From Epiperipatus broadwayi (Eukaryota > Onychophora > Udeonychophora > Euonychophora > Peripatidae): a DNA stretch of 64,000 bases. The notes under the pieces are model-generated. The model was given only the letters and a program-made list of their open reading frames with translations. It searched no databases and was not told the origin of the DNA. Position 1 is the first letter of the stretch. Each line of letters starts with the position of its first letter. Position numbers and translations under genes: made by a program. Location of the stretch: contig JAQFVV010012394.1 in assembly GCA_028023455.1 (NCBI GenBank), positions 21,286,900 through 21,350,899 on the forward strand. The letters are read 5' to 3'. Below are positions 35,304 through 47,882 of the stretch, piece by piece.

Positions 35304-36171
35304 TTATTATGAGAAATTGGTGAAGCAAATGAATCATTACTAATGAAAAATGTAAATATTAAATATGTTTTTATTGTACGTTTCCGAAACTATACATTTA
35401 TCAAAAATGCAGTCTGAAGAGCTTAGGAGACAGAAAAACATGTAAGTATTTCTATGTATAATTCAAATATTATCTTAAGTAATAGGGTTTAAACATTTTT
35501 TTAATTATTAAAATAATTTTTCACTTTTTAAAGCAAGTGGGTGCTAGGGATTAAAATGAATATATATATATATTATGTTATTCAGTTTAAACTAGTATTG
35601 GATTGACTGGTGTTCATTAGATGTTTTTAAAGTAAAAGTGGTCTTGGCTTTCTTGTAAAGCAGACTGAAAGAAACAAGCTTACAGTATTTATGATCAGTG
35701 TAGTATTTTTTAATAATGCTAAATCTATGGAATTAAAAGAAAATATATGCTACTAAGATTTAGGTTATCCAGGATACTTCCTTCTATGAAATTAATTTGC
35801 TTGTAAATGTTATAAAACTTTCCAATTTACAAAAGTAGTGTATTCTTTGGCTGTCATATTTTTGTCTAAATTGAGAGAAATTATAAACGTTTAATGTTTG
35901 ATGTATCTTAACACTTATCTTGCATTCCACATTGAGTGTATAATTTATGTTTTTCATAATCCCCACATGAAACATTCTTTTCTCTTTCTCTGTTTACATT
36001 ATTTTCACCATATTTAATATCATTTCTACTAATGTTACATGTATACTTTACATTTTAGTACATAAATGGAATCTTTGATATAACTAAAAAAAAATTAACA
36101 TCCATGTTGGAAACAATTTCTTTTAAATAAGTCTTGCTATTTTTTGTATGACGTAACTAGATTTTTATCCC

Positions 36172-36300
36172 ACTTGATCCAGTGCAATGGGAAAGTGTCC
36201 AACTCTAGAGTTTGAGGTCTGTGGATCATAGTTCTATGTCATTTTTTGGTACTCAAACTCTTATGAATTCTTAAACAATAAACTATTTGATTCTTTTTAC
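36172..36300 (+). mobile_element. SINE-2 copy
   Basis: A tRNA-like head (TTGATCCAGTGCAATGGGAA, CCAACTCTAGAGTTTGAG, then ATCATAGTTCTATGTC as weak box B) is followed by the conserved 3' part ACTCAAACTCTTATGAATTC, TTAAACAATAAACTATTTGA. Similar copies lie at 37132, 48365, 48984 and, inverted, at 29635, 45650, 47765 and 53151. Confidence 0.6.
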
Positions 36301-37131
36301 TACGTTTTTTAAACTTCTAGGATTTAATATACAACTATTATTTTTAAATTAAATAATATATTATATTTTAGGCTTTCCTTTTAATTTTTAAAACATAGAA
36401 TTCAAAACAAAGAAAACACAAGAGTGTAATTTGACTACTTTAAATTAATATTGGTAAAGTAATGTTAAAAATATTTTTAAAAATATCTATTTCATTTTAC
36501 TTTTTTTTATTTCAAAAGATATATGTAATGTAAATAGGCTAAAAATATATATTTTAAAATAAATTTACTAATAAAAAAACAACACACAGAGGAACAATCT
36601 TTTGTATATATCATTTTAAGATAAAGGATTTTTTATAGAGCATTATCATATCGAAACGATGTTTATAATATTATAAATATATAGCATAATGGAAAGCATT
36701 TAAAATTTTTCTTTTAATCTATATTATAATTTACTATATGTATGTCAAATATTTTTACATTAATGCAGATTTATTCACATTGGTCTTGGCTAATTGATAA
36801 AAATTTCATAAATGGACTAATAAACAATTTTTGATAATGTTTAATAATTAGTGACTTCAAATATATATTATAAATGTCATAGGATTCTGACATTCTAATG
36901 TAGTAAATTGTTTAATTATTATTTCTAGACCATATTGCAAATCCATAAATTATAGCTAGTAATAAAGATAACACAATGATGGAATGGTTTTTATTTTGCA
37001 AGACACAAAAGACATTTAAATATTTTAAATTCAGATAAAAGCATCACATGTAAATTATTAACTCAATTTAATATTCAAAAAATGAAATATATAAAAATGC
37101 TTCCACTTTTAAATATTGATTTTTTTTATAT

Positions 37132-37262
37132 CCTGCATAGCTTGGTTCCTTGGTAAAGTGCCAAATTCTGGAGATCAAAGTTCCTGAATCATGGCCCAGC
37201 TCTGACAATTTCAGTACTCAAACTTCTTATGACCTCCCAAGTAATAAATCATATGATTATTT
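37132..37262 (+). mobile_element. SINE-2 copy
   Basis: Head GCTTGGTTCCTTGGTAAAGT, GCCAAATTCTGGAGATC and ATGGCCCAGCTCTGACA, then the 3' part ACTCAAACTTCTTATGACCT and AGTAATAAATCATATGATT. Same order as the other family members. Confidence 0.6.
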
Positions 37263-37297
37263 AATATAGACTTTTTATGAATAATAGTAAAGTTAAT

Positions 37298-37387
37298 AAA
37301 CATCACATGATCACCATTTCTTCTGTCACCCATTGATTACTCTGGCTTTCACTAAGTGCCAATACATATAGAGAGTTTTGCCTGTTT
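37298..37387 (-). mobile_element. TPE-4 mini copy, 90 bp, 16-bp perfect TSD
   Basis: Antisense tail (AAACATCACATGATCACC), then a short junction and one inverted repeat (CATTGATTACTCTGGCTTTC ... GAGAGTTTTGCC). It is flanked by TAATAGTAAAGTTAAT at 37282-37297 and 37388-37403. The body is deleted. Confidence 0.85.
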
Positions 37388-37700
37388 TAATAGTAAAGTT
37401 AATTTTTCAATATTAACTCAAAATTATAATAAAAGAGGACCCCATGCCATTTGGTTTTAAGCCTTGGCATGGGTTCTAAAATACATGGATAATACTGAAT
37501 CATTTACAATAAACATTTTAAACATACCTTTGCACATACAATATACATTTTAAAATGCATATATATTATTAAAATTCATATTTATTAAGACACCAACAAA
37601 GATAATTAATAACAAAAGAATTAAAATTAGCACTTTTATAAGCACTAAAGTTAATTCTGTACTTTATTAAATATATTCTTTAAGATAAAAAAGACTTTTT

Positions 37701-37792
37701 TCCCATGTGTCATAACATCAACTGGGAAGCGAACCCACTACAACTATTTGTAAGGAAGCTGTGTTGACCTCTAAATCACCAACGTTTGACTG
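37701..37792 (-). mobile_element. SINE-1 copy 3, diverged
   Basis: On the minus strand: AGTCAAACGTTGGTGATTTA, GAGGTCAACACAGC, box B GTGGGTTCGCTTCCC and GATGTTATGACACATGGG with a short A tail. The variable region before the T arm is shortened compared with copies 2 and 4. Confidence 0.8.
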
Positions 37793-37799
37793 TTTTTTG

Positions 37800-39840
37800 T
37801 TTATAAATGAAAGAATATTATCCCATCTTTGTTTTCAAAAGAACAAGTAAAATTATCTAAACTGAAATAACTTTAGCATTTTTTTTTTTTATAAAAAAAA
37901 GAAAAAAGAAAGAACTTCTTTTCTTTTTTTAATTGACTTGATAACAAGATATTTTTTTAAGAATGGTAGCCAGTTAAATATTATATACATCCTATTTTTC
38001 TCAAAATAATAATAATAAAATAAATTTTGTATCTTTCTTCATTCATCTTGTGATGAAAATTATTGATAAATGAAAAAGATGAAAAATATTAAATTTGAAA
38101 ATTCAAGGTACTTTAAATTAATCAGTTGCTTAAAATGCTTTTCTGTTGTAGCTTTCAGCAATTGTATTGTGGATTAAAAAATTAAAATATTTTTCATATT
38201 TTTTTTTTTTTTTAAATATTTTTTAACACATGTATTACTGAAACTATGATTATTAATACTGCATATATAGATAGTTGATTGTAATTCATGTGATTTTTTT
38301 AAAATTAACACATTTTATATGTATATTCTTTGGAGCATAACATTATTTTTGTAATTAACTACTATATGTTAAATAAAAAATTTAAATAATTAATTACTAT
38401 TATTAATACAGTGTTTACTTAATTTTTAGAACTACAAAATCAACATATATTTCTTCAATTATTCATTATCCAAAAACATATATAAATAAACAAAATAAAA
38501 GCATTAAAATTCACAAATTTTATGATATGGAAACAATCAATTTTTTTTATTTTAGAGCAATCATGTTTATTAATACTTCTTCATGTTGTGTCAAAACTAT
38601 ATATTTATTCTTCACTTTTTAATATTTCCAAACATTTGATATGGTTTTGTATTTCATATGACAAAATGTTTTCTAAATGTAAAGCTAGAAATTTTATAAA
38701 AGTTAATAAAAATTTTAAAAGTATATTTCTTTAGCAAAATAAAATTGTAAAATATTCTTGTTTTGCATCAGAGAGCTTAAACTTTGAAGAGTACTCAATA
38801 ATCTGAAATAGATAAAATCAAGTAGAGATGACTAAAGATTTCAAAGTCAATATGGTCATAAAAAGTTGAAAACAACTATAGAGGCTATATTCTGCTGATA
38901 TTCCAAAAAAACTTGAGCTGAGTCAAGCCACTATGAAAAGATATAATCATTTAGATATATTTTCATTTAATAGCATTCAGTTAACTTTCAGTGAATTCTC
39001 ACCAGAATCATAATGCAAAATTAATTAACTATCTGCAGTAGGAGTAGAATGAATATATAGTTTATAAAATATGCAAATTATTGAAGTGAAAAATGTAAAT
39101 TATAAATGTCAGATGTTCCATTTTTTGACAAAGGGACACAAGATGTCTTTTTGATGATTGAATTTAGGTCTCTTGCAATAACCCATGTTTCATTGAACTT
39201 TTCCTAATGATCATCCCTCTCTATATATATGTAATGGTCTTAATATTAGAAGGGGAAAACATGTCCTGTTGTAAGCTTGTGATCTGGGAAAACTGACTTA
39301 TGTCGCTGATCTTGTTTAGCCTTTTTATAAAAAATAGGAGTGCTGGGTGACTCTCATAGATCTATTAGCTTGAGGCTCCCCATAGTACACTGCTCTACAA
39401 GCTGGAGCTGGTCATGAAATATTATATACTATTTGAGGGGTGTGTTCAAATGGAGTTCTGTCTTTAGTATTAGAATATGAAGAGTTTTATGTTAACTAAT
39501 TATATTAATAATGATATTGTTATTATCTTTCCATATAGAAAAAAGTTATTGAGGATAAAGGATATCATTCAGAGCAAGTTTAATTGCAACGAAAGTCTGA
39601 TACTTTACTGTTCATTTTCTTTAAAAATAAACAAAGACACAGTTTAATTATTTTTCCTTACTTTTATTTGACGAGTAAATGTGAACAACTGAACATATCC
39701 AAAAAATGAGCAATCCCTTATATAAAATCCCTATTTTGTTTATTGTCTGAATGTTGATGCTGTTTAATTAATTAGTTGCTTTAACAATTTTTTTTTTTAA
39801 CTGGAGGCTTTAACAAATTACAAAAATGACAAATTGGACA
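37800..39840. other. AT-rich stretch, no gene recognised
   Basis: Homopolymer-rich to about 38700, then slightly richer sequence at about 39100-39500 with no motif I recognise. Confidence 0.4.
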
Positions 39841-39844
39841 GTAT

Positions 39845-40155
39845 CAAAATGCAATATATGGGTAAAAGAACAAATAGGTGTTACTGACCTCATTGAAAAA
39901 ATTAAAAGACTGAAGTGGAGTTAGACTGGACATATTGCTAGAAGACATAATAATAGATGGACAATTGAAATTTTAAACTGGATTCCAAGAGATTGTAAAA
40001 GACTCAGAAAGAGACCACATCTGAGATGGATGGATGAAATAAGAAAGTGTGTAGGGGTGATGTGGAGAAGAGAAGCTAAAGATCAGAGAAGATGGATTGA
40101 ACTTGGAGAGACCTTCATCCTGCAGTGGATTGATAATGGTTATTGATGATAACCT
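39845..40155 (+). mobile_element. RTE 3' end, 5'-truncated
   Basis: Starts at the equivalent of RKRNAWVR and runs through QIGVTDLIEKIKRLKW, WIPRDCKRLRKRPHLRWMDE, IRKCVGVMWRRE and LGETFILQWIDNG in broken frames. It ends TTATTGATGATAACC. High similarity to the 40.6-kb copy indicates a fairly recent insertion. Confidence 0.85.
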
Positions 40156-40638
40156 ATTTAAACTGTACTTCATTTTATGAGCATTTTATGGATAGAAATA
40201 ATTCCACCCTTCATATTTAATAATCTGTAATATTTATTACAAAGTGTATTTATTCACCATTAATAAAAAAATGTTCAGAAAAAAATCAGTACATGTGCTT
40301 TTAACTACAGTACAGAACTGAATAGCTACAGTACTAAAATTGGGAAGAAAATGTGATTACGATACATAAATTCATCTTTGAAATGTGTTATTTAAATAAG
40401 GGGAAAAAATAGATGCTGTAGCACTATTTTTTCATTTAGTCTTGATTAGTATATAATTGAAGCTGATTAGTTTGATATTGTGTAGTTCATGCTAATTTCA
40501 CCATTAGTAATTGTTTTGTTAAAGCAACCAATTAAAAAAAGGACAGTCTTTACATAGGCTGGTTACATCTTGTTTATTAATAATAGCTACGTTATTATTT
40601 TTTAATAATAATTATATTTTTTTACATATGTACAGCAG
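40156..40638. other. AT-rich gap, nothing recognisable
   Basis: No repeat or coding signal was noticed between the two RTE copies. Confidence 0.4.
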
Positions 40639-42862
40639 AATTGGATTATATTTTGACTAACAGGAAATACATATTTCAAGATTGTAATGTTTTTAATAAA
40701 TTTAACACAGGAAGTGATCATCGATTAGTAAGGTGTAAGTTACGAGTTAATGTAAAACTAGAGAGACAAAAATTATTGAGAAAAACAATATTTACAGTTG
40801 ATATTCCTAATCTTCAGAAACATTCTAATGAATTTAAATTAGAACTTACAAATAGGTTTCAAGTGTTAGGAGATTTTGAACATGATTCAGATTTGAATGA
40901 AATTAATATGAAAATAACTGATACACTTTTAAAAACTGCAACAAAGATAGCTGGTAGAAAAAAGCAGCAATTGACTAATAAAATTTCTACTGAGACTAGA
41001 GAATTTATGAAGAAAAGAAGGAATATGAAGATATACAAAAATGATGTATTAAAAAGAATTGAATATCTCGAATTTTGTAAAATGGTACGGAAAAAAGTTG
41101 AAAATGATATAAGAAAGTATAACTGTGAAATAGCAAGGAAAGCTGTAGAAGAAAATAAGAGTCTCAAGAATGTTAAACAACATTTTGGTATTGGTAGGAA
41201 ATTTATATCTGCAATATGAAAAAAAGATGGAATTATTACTAAAAAGAGAGATGACATCATGAAATTGGTAGAAGATTTTTATCAAGAATTATATAGTAAT
41301 AAAGAACAAGTACCTCCTATATCTATTACATCTTCTGAATTGCCCAGAATTTTAAATGAAGAAGTGAGACATGCAATTAAATGTATGAAGAAAGGAAAGG
41401 CTCCAGGAAATGATGGAATTATAATTGATATATTAAAAGAAGGAGGTGAAGAAATAGAAACAATTTTAGCAAAGTTATATACCAAATGTCTAAATGATAA
41501 AGATGTACCGGAAGATTGGAAGAATGCAGTAATAATATTAATATTTAAAAAAGGTGTTAAAGAAGATATTAGAAATTACAGACCTATCAGCCTTTTATCA
41601 GTTTTATATAAAATTTTTACCAAGATAATTACAACTCGTCTACAGAGAACTTTGGATTTTCACCAACCAAGAGAACAAGCTGGATTTAAAAGTGGTTTTA
41701 GTACAATAGATCATATCCAGGTATTGAGAGAAGTCATAGAAAGGACAAATGAATATGAGTTGTCATTATGTTTTGGATTTGTAGATTATGAAAAGGCATT
41801 CAATTCTATACACATTTCTTCAGTGATTAAAGCATTGGATCATCAAGGTATAGATCCAGGATATTGTCATATTTTAAAGAATATTTATAAAAATGCAACA
41901 GCAACAATTAGATTACATAATGATACCGGAAAAATCAACATTGAGAAAGGTGTAAGGCAAGGTGACTCCATATCTCCAAAACTTTTTACAGCAGTGCTGC
42001 AAGAAGTATTTTGTGGATCAAAATAGGAAACTAAAGGAATGAAAGTAAATGGAGAGTATTTAAGTCATTTAGATTTTGCAGATGATGTAGTTGTTTTTGC
42101 AAATAATGCTTCAGAGCTGCAGGAAATGTTGCAGGAGTTAGCAGATGAAAGTAGAAAAGTAGGACTAAAGATAAATGTTAGAAAGACTAAAGTAATGTTT
42201 AATCGATTTGCTCAAAATATGAAAATAAAGATTGATTATGAAGAATTAGAAGAAGTTAACAGTTACAAATACCTAGGTCAAATTATTAATGCAGATGGAA
42301 ACATAATGGAGGAAATTAATCATAGAATTAAACTTGGTTGGAATGCTTTTGGTAGAAATAACTTGATACTAAAAGGAAATATGCCTATGTGTTTGAAAAG
42401 AATGGTTTTTAACAAATGTGTTTTACCAGTTCTTACTTATGGATCTGAGACTTGGACACTTAATAGAAGAGCAATACAAAGACTTCAGACCACTCAAAGG
42501 AGTATGGAGAGATGTATGTTGGGAGTAACAAGAAGAGATCGAAAACGCAATGCATGGGTAAGACAACAAACAGGTGTTACTGACCTTATTGAAAAAATTA
42601 AAAGATTGAAATGGAGTTGGTTGGACATATTGCTAGAAGAAATGATAATAGATGGACAATTGAAATTTTAAACTGGATTCCAAGAGATTGTAAAAGACCC
42701 AGAAAGAGACCACATGTGAGATGGATGGATGAAATAAGAAAATGTGCAGGGGTGTTGTGGAAAAGAGAAGCTAAAGATTGGAGAAGATGGATTAAACTTG
42801 GAGAGACCTTCATCCTGCAGTGGATTGATAATGGTTGATGATGATGATGATGATGATGATAT
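40639..42862 (+). mobile_element. RTE-type LINE, best-preserved copy, 5'-truncated
   Basis: Runs from the last part of the endonuclease to the 3' end, with a very short 3' UTR and a (GATGAT)n tail at 42837-42860, the short-tandem tail typical of the RTE clade. Six or more 3' fragments elsewhere in the window belong to the same family. I found no certain TSD. Confidence 0.9.
40641..42838 (+). pseudogene. RTE endonuclease/reverse transcriptase ORF, C-terminal about 730 codons
   Basis: DNA endonuclease and reverse transcriptase of a non-LTR retrotransposon that would nick its target and copy its RNA there. The N-terminus keeps the end of the endonuclease domain (MDYILTNRKY and the catalytic-type GSDHRLVR). 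RT motifs: KKGVKEDIRNYRPISLLSVL, FVDYEKAFNSI (motif A), GVRQGDSISPKLFTAVLQEV (motif B), FADDVVVFAN (motif C, catalytic DD) and LKINVRKTKVMF. The C-terminus has TYGSETWTLNRRAIQ, GHIARRNDNRW, RWMDEIRKCAGVLW and LGETFILQWIDNG. Damage: TGA at 41217-41219, TAG at 42024-42026 (probably from TGG) and a one-base deletion near 42612. Catalytic residues are otherwise intact. Confidence 0.9.
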
Positions 42863-42869
42863 TATATAC

Positions 42870-43940
42870 TAAAAAATCATATGAATTATATATATATGCA
42901 TATTGAAAAGTATTGTGCATTTATACTGCTTTGATAACACATCACTAATATTAACTGTAAGTAATGTGACTAATATTAACTGTAAGTAATGTGATTTAGT
43001 AAGTAATGTGCACTGTATTGTAATCAAAACTTATCAACAAAATGTGATTGTTATCCACTATATATAATGTAGATAAGGGGGCTTGAAACAAAATATTGTA
43101 GTTATCATATCTCCTCTATCATTCTGCTTATTTTTTCATTAACAATGATTTAGAGTTACATTTTTTTTGTTTTCATAATAAGTAATACATCACTTAACAA
43201 TAAAAATCAGCATTTCCAGGATACGTATTACTACTTAAAATAATTAGAACCATTTCTTTAATTATATAACAAATTTTATACTTAGTTTGACTTGTTATAA
43301 AGAGGATGCTTAACTTTCAAGAGTCTTTGTACTTGCATATTACTAGATAACATCAGATAAAAGCAATTTTACTTTAAATGACACCAGAAAATAAAGATAA
43401 CCGTTGGCTAAGCAATTTAGAAATGTGGCATATACTCCTATCTTAAGTGATAGGCATACTTTTATTTTTACAGTCAATGTATGCACACTTATCTGACCAG
43501 TCTAAATTCTGACCTTTACCCTCTAGCTAAAACTATCCAGATGCCATTCATTGATTACTATTAAATACTTAGTTGGGTTGACTATAGACCTAAAGTTCTC
43601 TTCGTTATCTTAAAAAAATTTTTTTAATTCCCACAGAGTCAGCTTCCAGGTGAAGGGCACAATAGGTAGACATGCTAGCTGCTATAACCTAAATTTTTCG
43701 TGAATGAAGTCAGAAAGTTAAAATAAATAATGTTATGAATGTTTTCATGTTAAAAGTAGTTAATGAAAAGTTATTTGATCACTGAATTCATAATAAAACT
43801 CATTTTTAAATTATTAATTTATTATCCTAATTATTTTCAAAATTCCTTTTTATCAAAGAAAAAAGTTAATCTAGGTTTTAAAGATGATCCACAAAAAATT
43901 AATACTTCCCCCACTTTTGATCAACAATTAAAGTACTAAC
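42870..43940. other. AT-rich stretch, no gene recognised
   Basis: A short direct repeat (CTAATATTAACTGTAAGTAA, twice at about 42951-42993) is present. Otherwise nothing stands out. Confidence 0.4.
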
Positions 43941-43943
43941 TAA

Positions 43944-44395
43944 CATCTTAACACATCACATCATACTGTTCACAGGATTTTTTTTTTCTCATCACATTTA
44001 TGCCATCAAATGTAAGCTTTAGTAATCAATTGATGCCAAATGGTAGAGCATATTAAATCTTTATTTAGCATATGGATTTCATTAATAAGGAGTGTTTGAT
44101 CACTTTGGATCTGATAAACATTTATTCCTAGCAGCCATTTTTTACTTCTATCTCTTATTATCAAGCTATCGACACAGATTGAAAAACATGTTAACGTTTT
44201 CAATCCAAGCCAATTTGCATCTATAGTTATACAGATCTGAAATCAATTCAATATCTCTCTATGTACTATGATGACCTTAGTTTGTTTAATAACTAATAGT
44301 TATCTTTATAAAAACTACTATCTAGCATCTATTTATTAATAAATCTTATACTAGATGATATAAATATGATGAGAGGAAAGAAATTTGTTGCTGAA
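43944..44395 (-). mobile_element. TPE-4 subfamily b copy
   Basis: A tail-like start (ACACATCACATCATACTG) is followed by the inverted repeat CTCATCACATTTATGCCATC. The inner region GTTTTCAATCCAAGCCAATT is shared with 21350 and 59130. A right arm (ATACTAGATGATATAAATAT) pairs with the left arm. The TSD is not clear. Confidence 0.6.
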
Positions 44396-44446
44396 TCAAA
44401 GCAACATGTCAATATACAGAAATGACTAATACAAGAGTAAAAAGTA

Positions 44447-44821
44447 CCACAACATCACATGATCACCATTTCTTATGCTTACACAAGCTGTTAAGATAAT
44501 AGCAACTCTTTCCATATAGCAGTGCCATATAATGCAAGCCTTAGTAATCAATGGATTCTAGAAGGTTTGTGCATCAAAATCCCTGTCTAATGTCTATTAA
44601 GCCAATATCTCCAGATAAGTTTCTAGACTGTGGCCTTCATTAGTGAGGAGCTAATTTCAGATCCAAGGCTTCTCATTGATGAAGACTACAAGCTAGAAAC
44701 TAGTCTGAGGATATTGGATAAATAGGCATTAGATGGGGATTTTGATGCACAAACCTTCTAGAATCCATTAATTACTATAGTTAGAACTAGGTAAGCACTA
44801 GTGTATGGAAAGTTTGCTACT
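44447..44821 (-). mobile_element. TPE-4 full-length copy, 12-bp TSD
   Basis: Antisense tail 44447-44500 (54 nt), inverted repeat from 44501 (AGCAACTCTTTCCATATAGC), palindromic body with core AAGCTAGAAACTAGTCTGAG near 44690, and a second inverted repeat ending GGAAAGTTTGCTACT at 44821. That repeat is flush with the TSD. Direct repeats: GAGTAAAAAGTA (44435-44446) and GAGTAAAAAATA (44822-44833). Best copy for defining the family. Confidence 0.85.
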
Positions 44822-45276
44822 GAGTAAAAAATAATAACTTGACCTACAATTGGATTATTAACATCAGTTGATTCATTCTTTTATAACTTATGAATGTTAA
44901 GAAAATGATTATGAATTAATTTTACCTCTATGAGGTCATCAAAGTAATACAATTACTCTTATTTGACTATGACTAGTAACTTCCAATTTGCACAATCATC
45001 TGTATTGTGCTTACACAAATATCTTATCTGTAGATAAACTGATGATAATTGAAAGGTAGGATAAAAAATTTAATATTTTGTAATTAAAAAAATTATCATT
45101 CTTGGTAATGATGTGAATTGAATGATTTTAAACATGATATATATATATATATTATGCATAACATTTCATTTATGAATGAATTTATTCAAACATCAGCAAT
45201 GTTATATTGCATAGATATTCTGGAAAGAAATGCTAAGATAATATAATAAAATTAACTTTATATTAATATATATATA

Positions 45277-45503
45277 TATCATTAAAAATCAGTCAACACT
45301 TGGACAATTCCAATATCAATACATTCAACAATTTCAAACTGTTGTCAAGGCAATAATATCCTTTCAACAATAAAGTTGGAATAAAGATAGTTGCCTTGAC
45401 AACAGTTTGAAATTGTTGATTGTATTGATATTGGGATTGTCTAAATGTTGACTGTTTTTAATGATTCCTTACAAACCCATTTAGTCTTGACCATTATTAC
45501 ACT
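45277..45503 (+). mobile_element. TPE-3 short copy with 16-bp TSD
   Basis: Arms of about 80 bp (CATTAAAAATCAGTCAACAC ... AACTGTTGTCAAGGCAA) are inverted around a short loop and end at about 45465. A tail of 38 nt follows (CCTTACAAACCCATTTAGTC...). The TSD is TATTAATATATATATA (45261-45276) and TATTAATATTTATATA (45504-45519), 15 of 16. The tail matches the 12.9-kb copy. Confidence 0.8.
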
Positions 45504-45649
45504 TATTAATATTTATATACACATACACAAAATGATTTATGATATATAATAATAATTTATGATTGATTATAAATACTTTTGTCTAACTGAAAATTATTAA
45601 TATTATTGTAAAATAAAATTATTTTATCACTAATCGTAATAATTCAATG

Positions 45650-45755
45650 GTTTATTGCTCAATAGTTCATAAGTTTGACCATCTGAAGCAATAGAATCAT
45701 AGATCTTGAGATCCATCACTATACCAATCATACAGAACGTACTCTTTAACACTGA
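45650..45755 (-). mobile_element. SINE-2 copy, diverged
   Basis: Minus strand: TATGATTGGTATAGTGATGG (head), ATCTCAAGATCTATGATTC, then AACTTATGAACTATTGAGCA followed by ATAAACCATT (family 3' end). Confidence 0.5.
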
Positions 45756-46057
45756 TTTTACCAAATTGATGACCAAACAAATGCTTTGTATACTTTGGAT
45801 TTAATTATCTTTTATTAATTAAAATGACTCTCATAATTATGCAATCAATTGAAAATTCAAAAAGGTTGAATTTATAATTGATTTATTTTATTTTATTATG
45901 AAAATGTGATTATTTTAACAGTTTAGCATTTGAATTGTTATTTTTTGTTAGTGTCTATGTCTTCAAGTCGAAGTTTATTTAAATAAACTAAAATCACGAG
46001 TTTACTTACCCACCATAATTAATTACATCTAATATGTATTTCTTACAATTTAATCTG

Positions 46058-46205
46058 ATGGTGTTAAATTTCCTGCACCCACAACTATGAACCCCTCAAC
46101 TAGATAATTAGTTTCATGATTATTACTAATAATTTATTAGCCTAAAAATTACTAAAATATTTTTAGCCCAATATACACTCTAAACTTTAATTAAAGATTA
46201 AATAT
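46058..46205 (+). repeat. Dispersed copy of the 15.6-kb tandem repeat unit
   Basis: GGTGTTAAATTTCCTGCACC CACAACTATGA, GATTATTACTAATAATTTAT and TAAAGATTAAATATT follow the unit order. Several substitutions. Confidence 0.65.
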
Positions 46206-46377
46206 TTATTATTATACAACGTAATTAGGTGGAATAATTAATTCAACTTCTCCCACTTTTTCCTTTGCATAATGATGAAATGGAGAGCTATATATACATT
46301 TAAAATTTGTTTAAAATTGTGTACTTTAAATATTTATTTTATTTACTCTAATAAAGTTGTGATATTTTTTTTATAAT

Positions 46378-46590
46378 AGATGAACAGTTGAAGTTTTAAA
46401 TTGGATATAAGAGATTGTAAAAGACCTAAAAAAAGATCATGTGTGAGATAGGATGAAATAAGGAAGTTCGCTGGTGTGGTGTAAAAAAGAAAGGCATTGT
46501 ATCAAAGAAACTGGATTAAAGTCAGAGAAAGTTTTATTTTGTAATAAATTGATGATGATTGAAAATGATGATGATCATGACTTTTTATTT
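46378..46590 (+). mobile_element. RTE 3' end fragment, old
   Basis: GATGAACAGTTGAAGTTTTA AATTGG through GAGATTGTAAAAGACCTA and a GATGATGATTGAAAATGATG tail. It aligns with 42650-42860 with many indels. Confidence 0.75.
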
Positions 46591-47764
46591 ATAATAAGAA
46601 GTGTTTTCATTAAATTCTGTATGTTGGCAATTGGGACTCAGTTTTGGAACATCTTGAATACTTTTATTTGCCTGTTTGTTTAACTGTTGCTTCATTGCAA
46701 ATAAACTCATCCAATATATTAATAAACTATTGCTTACTTCATCAATAGTCACCATGGTGATTTAATCACATTACATGAAAGGCCTTTTCATTTTTTTTGT
46801 TTATAGCCTTTTGTTTCCACATAAAAACTGACCAAAGGCCACCAAACCTTTAATTTAAAATAAGATGCAGTGGTCCTGTGTCATTTACTGTACTGTAATC
46901 AAAGATAAACTTCCAATGTTGTCAAAAATTTTATTTTTCTGTATTTATTTTGGATATATCTATAACTTTATCGTTTATATAAAATCAATATTATTTATTT
47001 AAAATTAAAATGTCACATTCTATTAATTATATATTATTAATTATAATTATTATTGATTAAAATACTGAGAATGCCATATGAGTAATAATTCACTCAATTT
47101 ATTTCGACATCATCTATTGGAAACATGAGCAACAATCCTGTCTTACTCAGCCAGAAACAAATCTGGGAATTTGGATATAATACTCTCATCTAGTGTCCAT
47201 TAATTGCTTAGACTTATAATAGGTGGCTCTGCAATAAAGTAAATAAAATGAACTATTGCTCCAAAGCAGATATTAATATGAAGTAGAGAATGTTATGTGA
47301 TATATTTCATAGGTATATAACATATAAAATACATTTATTTTTTTATAAATTAAAATGAAAAACCATCACATTTCTCTGCTTAAATAATATAATAAGAAAA
47401 AGAGCAGCTTTGCACTTCAGTACTATGTGTTATAACCCTGAGTAATCAGTGATTATAAGGTGCATATAAAAATATCTATTCTTGGTATTTAAATCCCTAT
47501 TCTCTGACTGATTTATCACTTTTGCTTTTATCAATATTTGCAGTTCTTTCAAATTTTGAATATCAAACTACACTGACAATGTCAAAAGCCAGCAACTGGT
47601 TGAAGATGAGGATTTCAGGACTAAGATTACTAGTCAGCATTAGAATAGAAAACTGCTTTGGTTTTTCGTAGATTACTGTGTAAAGTTTTTGTGACAATTC
47701 TTTGTATCTTTTTTAGAAAAAAAACCCTAAATAAATAGCATTAAAAAAGATAATTGAATAATTT
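46591..47764. other. AT-rich stretch, no gene recognised
   Basis: No repeat or open frame of note. A segment near 47100-47230 is slightly richer in GC but unassigned. Confidence 0.4.
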
Positions 47765-47882
47765 TTGTTGCTTGGAAATTTATGAGAAGTTCAAATATTG
47801 GAAGAAATAGAACTGGGACTGATTTAATAACTTTATGATCTAGAGTTTGCTATTTCTATCACTGCACCAAACCATGAAAGCC
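47765..47882 (-). mobile_element. SINE-2 copy, diverged
   Basis: Minus strand: TTCATGGTTTGGTGCAGTGA TAG (box A-like), GCAAACTCTAGATC, TCAGTCCCAGTTCTATTTC, then TTTGAACTTCTCATAAATTT. Family order is kept. Confidence 0.55.
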
